Origin: CAKKQX01 sp046313915
Lineage (GTDB): Bacteria; Pseudomonadota; Gammaproteobacteria; Burkholderiales; SG8-41
Assembly (NCBI GenBank): GCA_046313915.1
Contig: JBKBXX010000012.1
Coordinates: forward strand, 1 to 43,144
Direction of reading: 5' to 3'
Length of the DNA: 43,144 bases
This document shows, in pieces, positions 7,937 through 14,849 of the stretch. How positions within the stretch are numbered: the first letter of the stretch is position 1; the number at the start of each line of letters is the position of its first letter. The position numbers were made by a program, and so were the translations under genes. The notes beneath the pieces are model-generated. The model made no database searches and had not been told where the DNA came from. It worked only from the letters and a program-made list of their open reading frames with translations.

Positions 7937-8685
7937 ACTGTGGTCCTCCGCGGCTGCTCGATTTCGCGCGCATCGGTTCCGGCGCGCTTGGAGCCGATGT
8001 AGTGAACCCTCGGCTGGGTGCCAAACTCTTCCCTCAGCCTGAAGCTACGGCCGCTCAGCCGACGTTTGGAGACCGCGCTGGCCGGATCGTCGAGGTCGCC
8101 GAATTCGAGCGCCGACACCGGACAGGCACTCACGCAGGCTGGCTTGAGGCCTTTCTCCACGCGCTGCACGCAGAAAGTGCACTTTTCCATCACGTTCTGG
8201 CGGTGGCCGCCGCCAGCGATTTTGCGCTGCTCCTTGCCCCATTTGCGGTCGAGGTCCGGGTTGTCGTACGGCGGGACAGCGCCGCCCGTGACCGGCTTTA
8301 GCGCTTGCGCCGCCGCGGGGGCCCTCCAGTCGAGGTAATAGTTCGCCTTGGGATCCTTCCAGTTGAAGTAGTTGACGCCGTAAGGGCAGGCCGCGGCGCA
8401 ATAGCGGCAGCCGATGCACTTGTCGGCGTCGGTCGCCACCAGCCCGTCCTCGCGCTTGTAGCGTGCGCCGGTGGGGCAGATCTTGACACAGGGCGCGTTG
8501 TCGCAGTGCATGCACGGGCGCGGCATGAAGGAGATGTGCGTGTCCGGGTACTCGCCTTCCTCGAAGCGGAATACATACATCCAGAACATGGACTGAGGGG
8601 TGTTGTTCTCGATCTTGCACGCCTCCATGCAGGCGCGGCAGCCCATGCAGCGGTCGAGGTCGATCACCATTCCGTATCTGGCCAT
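7933..8685 (-). CDS. Four-cluster ferredoxin subunit of molybdopterin oxidoreductase (DmsB/PsrB/NrfC type)
   Basis: A 250-residue electron-transfer subunit. Four [4Fe-4S] motif sets are visible: CMGCRACMEAC, CMHCDNAPCVKICP, CIGCRYCAAACP and the C-terminal CTFC with CVSACP, the standard pattern of the beta subunits in the complex iron-sulfur molybdoenzyme family. The ATG at 8685 is preferred to a GTG at 8694 because AAGGTG precedes it at normal spacing and the protein then starts MARYGMVIDLDRCMGC. It has no signal peptide, as expected for a partner carried out by the Tat signal of the catalytic subunit. It follows that subunit by 14 bases and overlaps the cytochrome c start. The last 50 residues, after the fourth cluster, are basic and unusual for the family. 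Confidence 0.93.
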   Translation of the reverse strand: MARYGMVIDLDRCMGCRACMEACKIENNTPQSMFWMYVFRFEEGEYPDTHISFMPRPCMHCDNAPCVKICPTGARYKREDGLVATDADKCIGCRYCAAACPYGVNYFNWKDPKANYYLDWRAPAAAQALKPVTGGAVPPYDNPDLDRKWGKEQRKIAGGGHRQNVMEKCTFCVQRVEKGLKPACVSACPVSALEFGDLDDPASAVSKRRLSGRSFRLREEFGTQPRVHYIGSKRAGTDAREIEQPRRTTV

Positions 8686-8699
8686 TGCGCTCACCTTTT

Positions 8700-11264
8700 T
8701 CAGGCCTTCATGACGCGGACCTTCACCTGGAAGGACTGGTCCGCAGTGTTGGTCACATATCCCTCACCGGTAAAGAACAGGCTGTTCGCCGTGGGCCCCT
8801 GGCCTTTCGACCACGGGTGGGTCCACAGGCCGTAGTGGTGGGGCATTCCAACCACGTCGGGACGGATCCCTTCGGTGAGCATCGCCCGCACCTTCACTTT
8901 GCGCGTCTCGCCGGTGAGGGCATTCTGCGATTCGACCCAGACCATCTCCCCGTCCTTGATTCCCTTGGCCTTGGCGGTCTTCGCGTTGATCTCGAGGCGC
9001 TGCTCCGGCGCCAGCTCGGCAAGCAGCGGAATGAAGCTCGAGCGCGACTGCTTGAACTCGATCAGCTTGTAGCTGATAAGCGTGAGGTCGTACTGCGGTG
9101 GCGAGCTGTCCTTTGTTGGCGTACGCCAAGTGGGGAGCGGCGTGTAGTCGCGCCAGTAAACCTCCTCGGCCCCTTTCGCCTTCATCTCGCGCTGATAGCG
9201 CAGCAGCGACTCGCCGTACAGGCGCTGGACCTTGCCGCTGAACGGAGGCGAGGCTGCCAGGCCGTAGAAACTCTTCACGGAGAACGGACCCTTCACCCGC
9301 ACCCCTTTCTTCTCGAAGAACGCGACCCCTTCGGCAATTCCCTGGGCTTTCGACCAGCGGTCGAAGATCTCCCTCACCGCAGGCTTGGCGTTCACATCGA
9401 GCGCATACGGTTCCTTCAGATGAAGGGCCTTGTTGATCTCGTCCAGGTAGCCGCCCTTGCCGTACAGGATCCCCGCCTTCTCGCACAGGTCCATGTAGAT
9501 CTCGATCTCCGGCCGGCTCTGGAAAAGCGGCTTCATGGGCGGAACCCGGAGGGTTTGCGCATCCACGTACTGGTCCGAGGCGCCGAGTGGTCCCTCGTAC
9601 TTCTCGATCGTCGCCGCAGGCAGGATCACGTCGGCGAGGTAGTCAGCCGTCTCGCTCAACCACGCATCGATCACTGCCACGAACTTGTACTTCTTGTACC
9701 CCTCGATGATGTCCGGCTGCGAGGCGTGGGAGCCCAGCGGGTTGGTCATGTGAAGGATCAGCACCTCCGGCGTGTAGTTCACCCCATACTTGGCCGGGTT
9801 CTGCATCACCTTGGCCACCATCCCGGGCAGCTTGCTGTTGATCGGGAAGTATTTGCTGTCGCCGAGGAAGATGTTATACGGGGGATCCTGGATCTTGACC
9901 TGGTCGAGCCTGTCGTAGTTGGCGTGAGGCTTCCATGTGAAATCGATCCTCATGCCGCCCACCGCCTCGACGGCGCCGAGGAGCATGAAGACCATCATCA
10001 TTGCACGCAGCGCCTGGAAACCGTGCTCCTGCTGGACCATGTGGTAGGCCATGACCGCGACCGGCCGGTACGGCAGTGTCACGCCGTCCACGGTGATGCT
10101 GTGGCCGATCAGCGCGTTCTCGCCGAGCTCGACGGCGATGCGACGGATGTCGGCGGCGGGCACGCCGCAGATGCCCTCGGCCCACTCGGGCGTGGATTTC
10201 GCAACGTGCTCCTTGAACAGCTGGTATGCAGTCTTCACTCTGGCACCGCTCACCGTATACTCGCCTTCCAGCGCCGGCTTGACATCTGCGGTGCCGACAG
10301 GCTTCGCGCTCCCGGATGCCGGATCCCACACCTGTTCCTTGCCGTTCACGCGCAGGAACGTGCCGTCCTCTGTCACGAGATACGGTGAGTTGGTGTACTT
10401 GGCGAGGTAGTCACGGTCCACGTAGCCTTTCTCGATGAGCACGTTGGCGAAGGTGAGGGCGAGCGCCAGATCGGTTCCAGGACGAATCGGCAGCCACTCG
10501 TCCGCGAAGGGGCCCGAGCCTCTGCGTCGCGGGTCGATGGCCACCATCTTCATCCCGCGCTCTTTCGCCTCAAGGAGCTGACGCGGCCAGGTGATAAAAC
10601 ACATCTTGTTGCCGCCGGCGTTCGTCACGTTCCAGCCCCACGCGAGGAGGTACTTCGTGTGGCGGAAGTCGGGGTGGAGAACGCCGTGCTCCCCGATGGT
10701 ATACTCGGCCGCGCGATAACCGGCGTCGGAGCAGTAAGCGCCGTGACCGAGCCCTGTCGCTCCGCTTGCTCTTACGAACGCGACGTCGTAAAACGGCTCG
10801 GCTTTGCTGCGCCCCTTCTGCCAGACGAGAAGCCGCTTGTCCCTGGCCCTCACTTCCTTGATCTTCTGGCCGACGAGCCCGAGCGCTTCGTCCCAAGAGG
10901 CCTGGCGCCAAGTACCGGATTTGCCTTTTTCGTTGGTCCTGATGAGCGGCGTCTGGACCCGGTTCGGATCGTAGATCGCCATGATCTGGGCCACACCTTT
11001 CGGACACAGTTTCCCCAGATTCCTCGGGTTGTCGGGAAGTCCGGTGAAGCTCACGATTCGGCCACCGATGCGGCGCGCGAGCATCCCGCAATCCTGCTTG
11101 CCGATCCAGCAAGTGGTCGGCACGAAGTCTTCCACGGCGGAGGCTGCGCCCTTTTCCGCCGCGGCCACCAAACTAATCGGGTCGCGCGCGAGGAAGGAGG
11201 AAAGCGCTGTCGACCCTCCTACAACCGCACTACCTTTGAGAAACGTCCGGCGCGTGATTTTCAT
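8700..11264 (-). CDS. Tat-exported molybdopterin oxidoreductase catalytic subunit with atypical Fe-S motif
   Basis: An 854-residue DMSO-reductase-superfamily enzyme. The start at 11264 gives a textbook Tat signal (MKITRRTFLKGSAVVGG); an ATG 12 bases earlier is also in frame, but GGGTGA sits before the chosen one. The Fe-S motif near residues 52-87 reads CWIGKQDC and LCPKG: the second of the four usual cysteines is Gly55, so only C52, C59 and C87 remain. A likely molybdenum ligand is Cys178 in GHGAYCSDAG, as in the PsrA/ArrA/TtrA-like branch. The C-terminal part (MPHHYGLWTHPWSKGQG) fits the dinucleotide-binding domain. It is first in a five-gene operon behind an FNR-type promoter. The substrate cannot be read from sequence; an oxyanion, sulfur or arsenic compound is possible. 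Confidence 0.92.
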   Translation of the reverse strand: MKITRRTFLKGSAVVGGSTALSSFLARDPISLVAAAEKGAASAVEDFVPTTCWIGKQDCGMLARRIGGRIVSFTGLPDNPRNLGKLCPKGVAQIMAIYDPNRVQTPLIRTNEKGKSGTWRQASWDEALGLVGQKIKEVRARDKRLLVWQKGRSKAEPFYDVAFVRASGATGLGHGAYCSDAGYRAAEYTIGEHGVLHPDFRHTKYLLAWGWNVTNAGGNKMCFITWPRQLLEAKERGMKMVAIDPRRRGSGPFADEWLPIRPGTDLALALTFANVLIEKGYVDRDYLAKYTNSPYLVTEDGTFLRVNGKEQVWDPASGSAKPVGTADVKPALEGEYTVSGARVKTAYQLFKEHVAKSTPEWAEGICGVPAADIRRIAVELGENALIGHSITVDGVTLPYRPVAVMAYHMVQQEHGFQALRAMMMVFMLLGAVEAVGGMRIDFTWKPHANYDRLDQVKIQDPPYNIFLGDSKYFPINSKLPGMVAKVMQNPAKYGVNYTPEVLILHMTNPLGSHASQPDIIEGYKKYKFVAVIDAWLSETADYLADVILPAATIEKYEGPLGASDQYVDAQTLRVPPMKPLFQSRPEIEIYMDLCEKAGILYGKGGYLDEINKALHLKEPYALDVNAKPAVREIFDRWSKAQGIAEGVAFFEKKGVRVKGPFSVKSFYGLAASPPFSGKVQRLYGESLLRYQREMKAKGAEEVYWRDYTPLPTWRTPTKDSSPPQYDLTLISYKLIEFKQSRSSFIPLLAELAPEQRLEINAKTAKAKGIKDGEMVWVESQNALTGETRKVKVRAMLTEGIRPDVVGMPHHYGLWTHPWSKGQGPTANSLFFTGEGYVTNTADQSFQVKVRVMKA

Positions 11265-11321
11265 GAATTCACCCATTCATTTTTTCATGCCGCGCATCAG
11301 CTCCCTGCGCATCAAGCCAAA

Positions 11322-11362
11322 ATGATATGCCACTCCGACACATACCATTTGATCCAGGTCAA
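11322..11362 (-). promoter_or_regulatory. FNR/ANR-type class II promoter of the molybdoenzyme operon
   Basis: TTGATCCAGGTCAA at 11349-11362 matches the FNR/ANR palindrome TTGAT-N4-ATCAA at nine of ten positions. On the minus strand a TATCAT -10 element lies at 11327-11322. A site centred at 11355.5 puts the start point near 11314 for -41.5 activation, and the -10 element is where that predicts. The ATG of the molybdoenzyme is about 50 bases further on. This predicts induction at low oxygen (or by a DNR-type NO sensor). Confidence 0.72.
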
Positions 11363-11519
11363 ACTTGTTTTTGATTCCATTTCGCATTGTCAGAAGCAAA
11401 GGTCCCGCCAACTCGTCTTTTCGTCGCGGGCGAGGCCGTCATGCGGCATGGCGCAGCGAGAAGAAGGAGAGCTCCCCCCATCTTGAGTGGCGGAAAAAGG
11501 CCGCACTTCAAGTTGCCTG

Positions 11520-11549
11520 TTGTCAAGAAGCGGCCGGGAGCGGTAGGAT
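11520..11549 (+). promoter_or_regulatory. Probable sigma-70 promoter of the lipase gene
   Basis: TTGTCA at 11520-11525 and TAGGAT at 11544-11549 are separated by 18 bases, a reasonable -35/-10 pair, about 40 bases before the ATG at 11589, which has AAGGAG at good spacing. Prediction from sequence only. Confidence 0.45.
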
Positions 11550-11588
11550 AAAAACGGGGACGGCGGAGCCAAGTCGAAGGAGACCAAC

Positions 11589-13058
11589 ATGGCCATAGCC
11601 GACGCACCCGTCATCAACGGGAATCTGACCGACGTCCTGCTGAAAGTAACGATGGCGTGGCCGAGCTGGGATACCCTCGCTCCCTCGCTTCCCGGCTGGC
11701 ATTTGATCGGCGCGAGCGAGCTCGGCGTGAGCGGGGCGCAGCTCGTGAATGGCGTGTACACCAACGCCAACGCCGAAGCGATCGTGGCGTCAGCCACCTA
11801 CGACGGCCATCGCACGCTGGCGATCGGTTTTCGCGGCACCAATGACAACGAAGACTGGCGCCAGGATTTCCGCAACGTCAACGAACACTACGACCTTTTT
11901 GCTCCGCTCGTGGCCGCGGTCGATGCGGCCGTGGGCCGCGGCGAATTCGATCTCGTGCTCGTCACCGGACACAGCCTCGGCGGTGCGATGACGCAGATGT
12001 TCATGGCGAACTATGCCGGCATCGCGCCCGCCTATGCGATCACCACCGGCTCGCCGGGCTATCTGCAGCCCGGTCCCGTGGCCGACGATCGCATCATCAA
12101 CTACCAGGTTGCGGATGATCCGATCGTGGTGCTCGCCGACAACCGCGCCGAGGTGGGAGCGCTGCTGTCCAGTCCGCTCCTCGGCGGGGTCATGCTGAAC
12201 ACGCTCGCTTCTGCCCTCAGCGCCTCGTTCGGGTTTCCGCCTTCGCTGTTCATCGATTCGGTGCCGTATTTCACCCAGAATTATTACGATCGCGGCACCA
12301 ACCAGCTGCTCCACGTGCCGGGGCATCCCGACACGCCGCCGAGCGTGCTGTCGCTCGTGAGCTCGTACAATGCCAATGCCCATGAATTTCCTGCCTATGT
12401 CGCCGGCATCGGCATGATGAACGGCAACCCGTTCGATCTCATGGCGGGCAGCCGCGGCGGCGCCGGCCACGATGCGCTGTTCGGCACCACCGGCAACGAC
12501 ACCATCGACGGCGGCGCCGGCTACGACACCCTCTATCTGCATGTCAACCGCGCTGATGCCGCCCTCACGCTCGGGCCCGACGGCAGTCCTGTCATGGTGG
12601 CGAATCCGGCGAGCGGTACCGATACGCTCACCGGCGTGGAAAGGCTGGCGTTTGCCGACAAGCGCCTGGCGTTCGACCTCGGCGCGGATCAGTCCGCCGG
12701 CATGACGGTAAGGGTCATAGGTGCGGCATTCGACGCCCCCGCGATCCAGCAGCATCCGGAGTGGGTGGGCATGGGCTTGCAGCTGTTCGACGGCGGCAAA
12801 AGCCTGCTCGAGGTTTGCCAGCTGGTGATCGGCGCGATGGGCAATCCGAGCAACGAGACTTTCGTCGACACGGTCTACGCCAATGTGGTGGGAAGTCCGC
12901 CGTCCGCCACTGATCGCGCTTACTTCGTCGGCTTGCTGCAAGGCTCGGGCGGCACCATGTCCCAGGCCGAGCTGCTGCAGCTCGCGGCGACCGTCGATGC
13001 CAACGCGGTCAACATCGGCCTCGTGGGGTTGCAGCAGTCGGGCGTGGAGTTTGCCTGA
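11589..13058 (+). CDS. Secreted lipase-like alpha/beta hydrolase with RTX and DUF4214-like segments
   Basis: A 489-residue protein with no N-terminal signal peptide. Residues about 60-200 are a class 3 lipase-like alpha/beta hydrolase: the nucleophile elbow is VTGHSLGGAM with Ser129, and the oxyanion strand AIGFRGTNDNEDW precedes it. An Asp in VADDP and a His further on could complete a triad. Near residues 285-320 a short RTX calcium-binding stretch (GTTGNDTIDGGAGYDTL) appears, the hallmark of type I secreted proteins, and the last 110 residues resemble a DUF4214 segment. AAGGAG seven bases upstream supports the start. No type I exporter genes are nearby, so export would depend on a system elsewhere. 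The lipid or other ester substrate is unknown. Confidence 0.88.
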   Translation: MAIADAPVINGNLTDVLLKVTMAWPSWDTLAPSLPGWHLIGASELGVSGAQLVNGVYTNANAEAIVASATYDGHRTLAIGFRGTNDNEDWRQDFRNVNEHYDLFAPLVAAVDAAVGRGEFDLVLVTGHSLGGAMTQMFMANYAGIAPAYAITTGSPGYLQPGPVADDRIINYQVADDPIVVLADNRAEVGALLSSPLLGGVMLNTLASALSASFGFPPSLFIDSVPYFTQNYYDRGTNQLLHVPGHPDTPPSVLSLVSSYNANAHEFPAYVAGIGMMNGNPFDLMAGSRGGAGHDALFGTTGNDTIDGGAGYDTLYLHVNRADAALTLGPDGSPVMVANPASGTDTLTGVERLAFADKRLAFDLGADQSAGMTVRVIGAAFDAPAIQQHPEWVGMGLQLFDGGKSLLEVCQLVIGAMGNPSNETFVDTVYANVVGSPPSATDRAYFVGLLQGSGGTMSQAELLQLAATVDANAVNIGLVGLQQSGVEFA

Positions 13059-13086
13059 GCCTGAGCCGGGACCGGCAGACGGGGGA

Positions 13087-13117
13087 AAGCGGCGCAAGCG
13101 CCGCGAGCCTCGCCGCT
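13087..13117. terminator. Hairpin between convergent genes, possible bidirectional terminator
   Basis: GCGGCGC-AA-GCGCCGC at 13089-13104 is a perfect seven-pair hairpin located between the convergent lipase and THUMP methyltransferase genes. An overlapping AAGCGGCG with a CGCCGCTT just downstream allows an alternative pairing. There is no T-run, so function as an intrinsic terminator is uncertain. Confidence 0.4.
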
Positions 13118-13142
13118 TCCCTTCGCCTCGCGCGCGCGGAGT

Positions 13143-14297
13143 TTAAGGGGTTTTCACTTCCCGCCGCATGCTGCCTGCCACCAGCTCGTATTTGAACAGC
13201 CGGCACTCGAGCGCGCCGTTGAAAAGCGGCGTGCGGCGCGAGGCCTTGAGGCCGATCAGCTTGGCGAGCCGCAGGTCGGCGGTGAGGATGTAGGCGGTCC
13301 AGCCGCTGAATTTCTTTTTCAGCGCGTCGCCGAGCTTGGGGTAGAACTCGGCGAGTGCCTGCTGCTCGTCCATACGCACGCCGTACGGCGGGTTGGTGAC
13401 GAGAATGCCGTGATCGGCGGGCGCCGGCATTTCGAGCACGTTGGCCTGCTTGAGGCTGACTTTGTCCGCCACGCCCAGCGCTTCGAGGTTGGCGCGCGCG
13501 AGCTTCAGCGCCTCGCCATACCGGTCGCTACCATAAATGTTTGTTTTTATTGATTTATTTATGTCAGCGTGTGCTTGCTCCAGAAGCGCTTTCCAGAACC
13601 CGGTGTCGTGGCGCCGCAGTTTCTCGAAGCCGAAACGGCGGTTTGCGCCGGGCGCCATGTTGCAGGCGATCATCGCCGCTTCGGTGAGGAAAGTGCCGCT
13701 GCCGCACATCGGATCGAGCAGCGGCGTGTCGGGGCGCCAGCCGGCGAGCCGCAGGATACCGGCGGCGAGGTTTTCGCGCAGCGGCGCTTCGCCGGCGGCG
13801 CAGCGGTAGCCGCGCTTGAACAGCGCGTCGCCCGAGGTGTCGAGATAGAGCGTGAACGCGGTGGCGGTGAGAAAGGCATGGATGCGCACCTCGGGGTTGC
13901 GCGTATCGACATCGGGACGCTTGCCGCAGGCGGCGCGAAAGGCGTCGCAGGCGGCATCCTTGATGCGCAGCGTCGTGTAATCGAGGCTTTTGAGCGGACT
14001 CTTGATGGCGGCGACGTGGACGCGGATCGTGCGCTCCGGCGCGAACCACTCGGGCCACGGCAGCTTGCGGGCGGCAGCGTAAATATCGTCCTCGCTGCGG
14101 TAAGGCGCCTGCGCCACGCGCCACAGCACGCGGCTCGCGATGCGGCTCATCAGGTTGACGCGATAGCACAGCGGGTACGGTCCGCCGAACTGCACGCCGC
14201 CCTCCACCGCCGCGATCTGCCGCGCATCGAGCGTGGCGAGCTCCTCGGCGAGCGCGGTTTCGAGCCCGCGCGGGCAGGTGGCGAAAAAGCGTTCCAT
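13143..14297 (-). CDS. THUMP-domain class I SAM-dependent RNA methyltransferase (RlmL-like)
   Basis: A 384-residue enzyme. The N-terminal MERFFATCPRGLE and the following 150 residues are the ferredoxin-like plus THUMP RNA-binding module; the C-terminal half is a methyltransferase with DPMCGSGTFLTEAA (motif I) and the catalytic TNPPYG typical of exocyclic-amine N-methylation. The family methylates guanine N2 in 23S rRNA (RlmL acts on G2445), acting in the cytoplasm. Unlike E. coli RlmKL there is no fused RlmK domain, as is usual outside enterics. The start at 14297 is chosen by the conserved N-terminus; the frame extends upstream but that extension is Arg/Pro-rich and not conserved in appearance. 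No clear ribosome site is visible. It lies 86 bases downstream of the HIRAN gene on the same strand. Confidence 0.9.
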   Translation of the reverse strand: MERFFATCPRGLETALAEELATLDARQIAAVEGGVQFGGPYPLCYRVNLMSRIASRVLWRVAQAPYRSEDDIYAAARKLPWPEWFAPERTIRVHVAAIKSPLKSLDYTTLRIKDAACDAFRAACGKRPDVDTRNPEVRIHAFLTATAFTLYLDTSGDALFKRGYRCAAGEAPLRENLAAGILRLAGWRPDTPLLDPMCGSGTFLTEAAMIACNMAPGANRRFGFEKLRRHDTGFWKALLEQAHADINKSIKTNIYGSDRYGEALKLARANLEALGVADKVSLKQANVLEMPAPADHGILVTNPPYGVRMDEQQALAEFYPKLGDALKKKFSGWTAYILTADLRLAKLIGLKASRRTPLFNGALECRLFKYELVAGSMRREVKTP

Positions 14298-14383
14298 CAG
14301 CGGCAACCGTCGCCGAACGCCGGTGAACGCCAATCGGAAAACCGCGCAAAACGGTACTGGTGTCTGTCGAGGTTCATCGGCGG

Positions 14384-14758
14384 TTACAGGTCGACGTAGA
14401 TTTCGAATTCGATGCGTTTGGACGGGCTGCGGCTCATCTGCAGCCGGCTGATGCGCGCCTTGAGCGGCGCGCCGCGGTCCAGCTGGCGCGCGACGTCGGC
14501 ATTGTCGCGCTGCGGCACGTAGCCGAGCTTGCGGCCGTTCCATTCGACGCGCACGGCGTTGGCGTCGTACGGGTTGCCGGGCTCGCGCACCAGGGTGAGT
14601 GCGTCACCGACCTTCATTTCCTCCCACAGCGCCCCGGCGTCGTAATAGCGGAAGCCGGCGAGCGGTGAACTCTGTACCAGGATGCGCGGTGTTTGGGCGG
14701 CGACGCCGCCCGCGAGCAGCAGCGCCAGCGCGCCGGCCAGCAAAAAACGCGGCATCAT
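14384..14758 (-). CDS. Exported HIRAN-domain protein
   Basis: A 124-residue protein. With the start at 14758 (MMPRF; a second ATG follows immediately) it has a signal peptide with core LLAGALALLLAGGVAA, likely cut after VAAQ. The remaining 100 residues form a HIRAN domain: SPLAGFRYYDAGALWEEMKVG, LVREPGNPYDANAVRVEW and KLGYVPQRDN are its hallmark blocks. In helicases and nucleases HIRAN recognises DNA ends, but stand-alone exported HIRAN proteins occur in proteobacteria and have no established role. It sits between the Mg2+ ATPase gene and the THUMP methyltransferase gene, same strand, with short gaps. Function unknown. Confidence 0.85.
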   Translation of the reverse strand: MMPRFLLAGALALLLAGGVAAQTPRILVQSSPLAGFRYYDAGALWEEMKVGDALTLVREPGNPYDANAVRVEWNGRKLGYVPQRDNADVARQLDRGAPLKARISRLQMSRSPSKRIEFEIYVDL

Positions 14759-14849
14759 GCGCTTCGCAACGGTTGGACGGCGACCACGATGACGGCCGCG
14801 GTCAGGACGAAAGCGGATAGGTAAAACCTCGACCCACGGCATGCTGCCC

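Larger units (their letters stand above)
11265..11588. other. Divergent intergenic region between molybdoenzyme operon and RTX lipase gene
   Basis: About 320 bases without a gene. The left part carries the FNR-type promoter of the minus-strand operon; the right part carries the probable sigma-70 promoter of the plus-strand lipase gene. Short open frames across it have no ribosome sites or recognisable sequence. A six-codon frame just before the molybdoenzyme start was considered and not accepted as a gene. Confidence 0.6.

Noticed and set aside
8685..10388. A 567-residue plus-strand open frame across the molybdoenzyme gene
   Set aside because: It runs antisense to the catalytic subunit and has shadow composition (Leu/Arg/His/Asp-rich) without recognisable motifs or a ribosome site.
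11279..11302. A six-codon minus-strand leader frame (MRGMKK) before the molybdoenzyme gene
   Set aside because: The spacing from AGGGAG to its ATG is only three bases and no regulatory logic is visible; it is likely chance.
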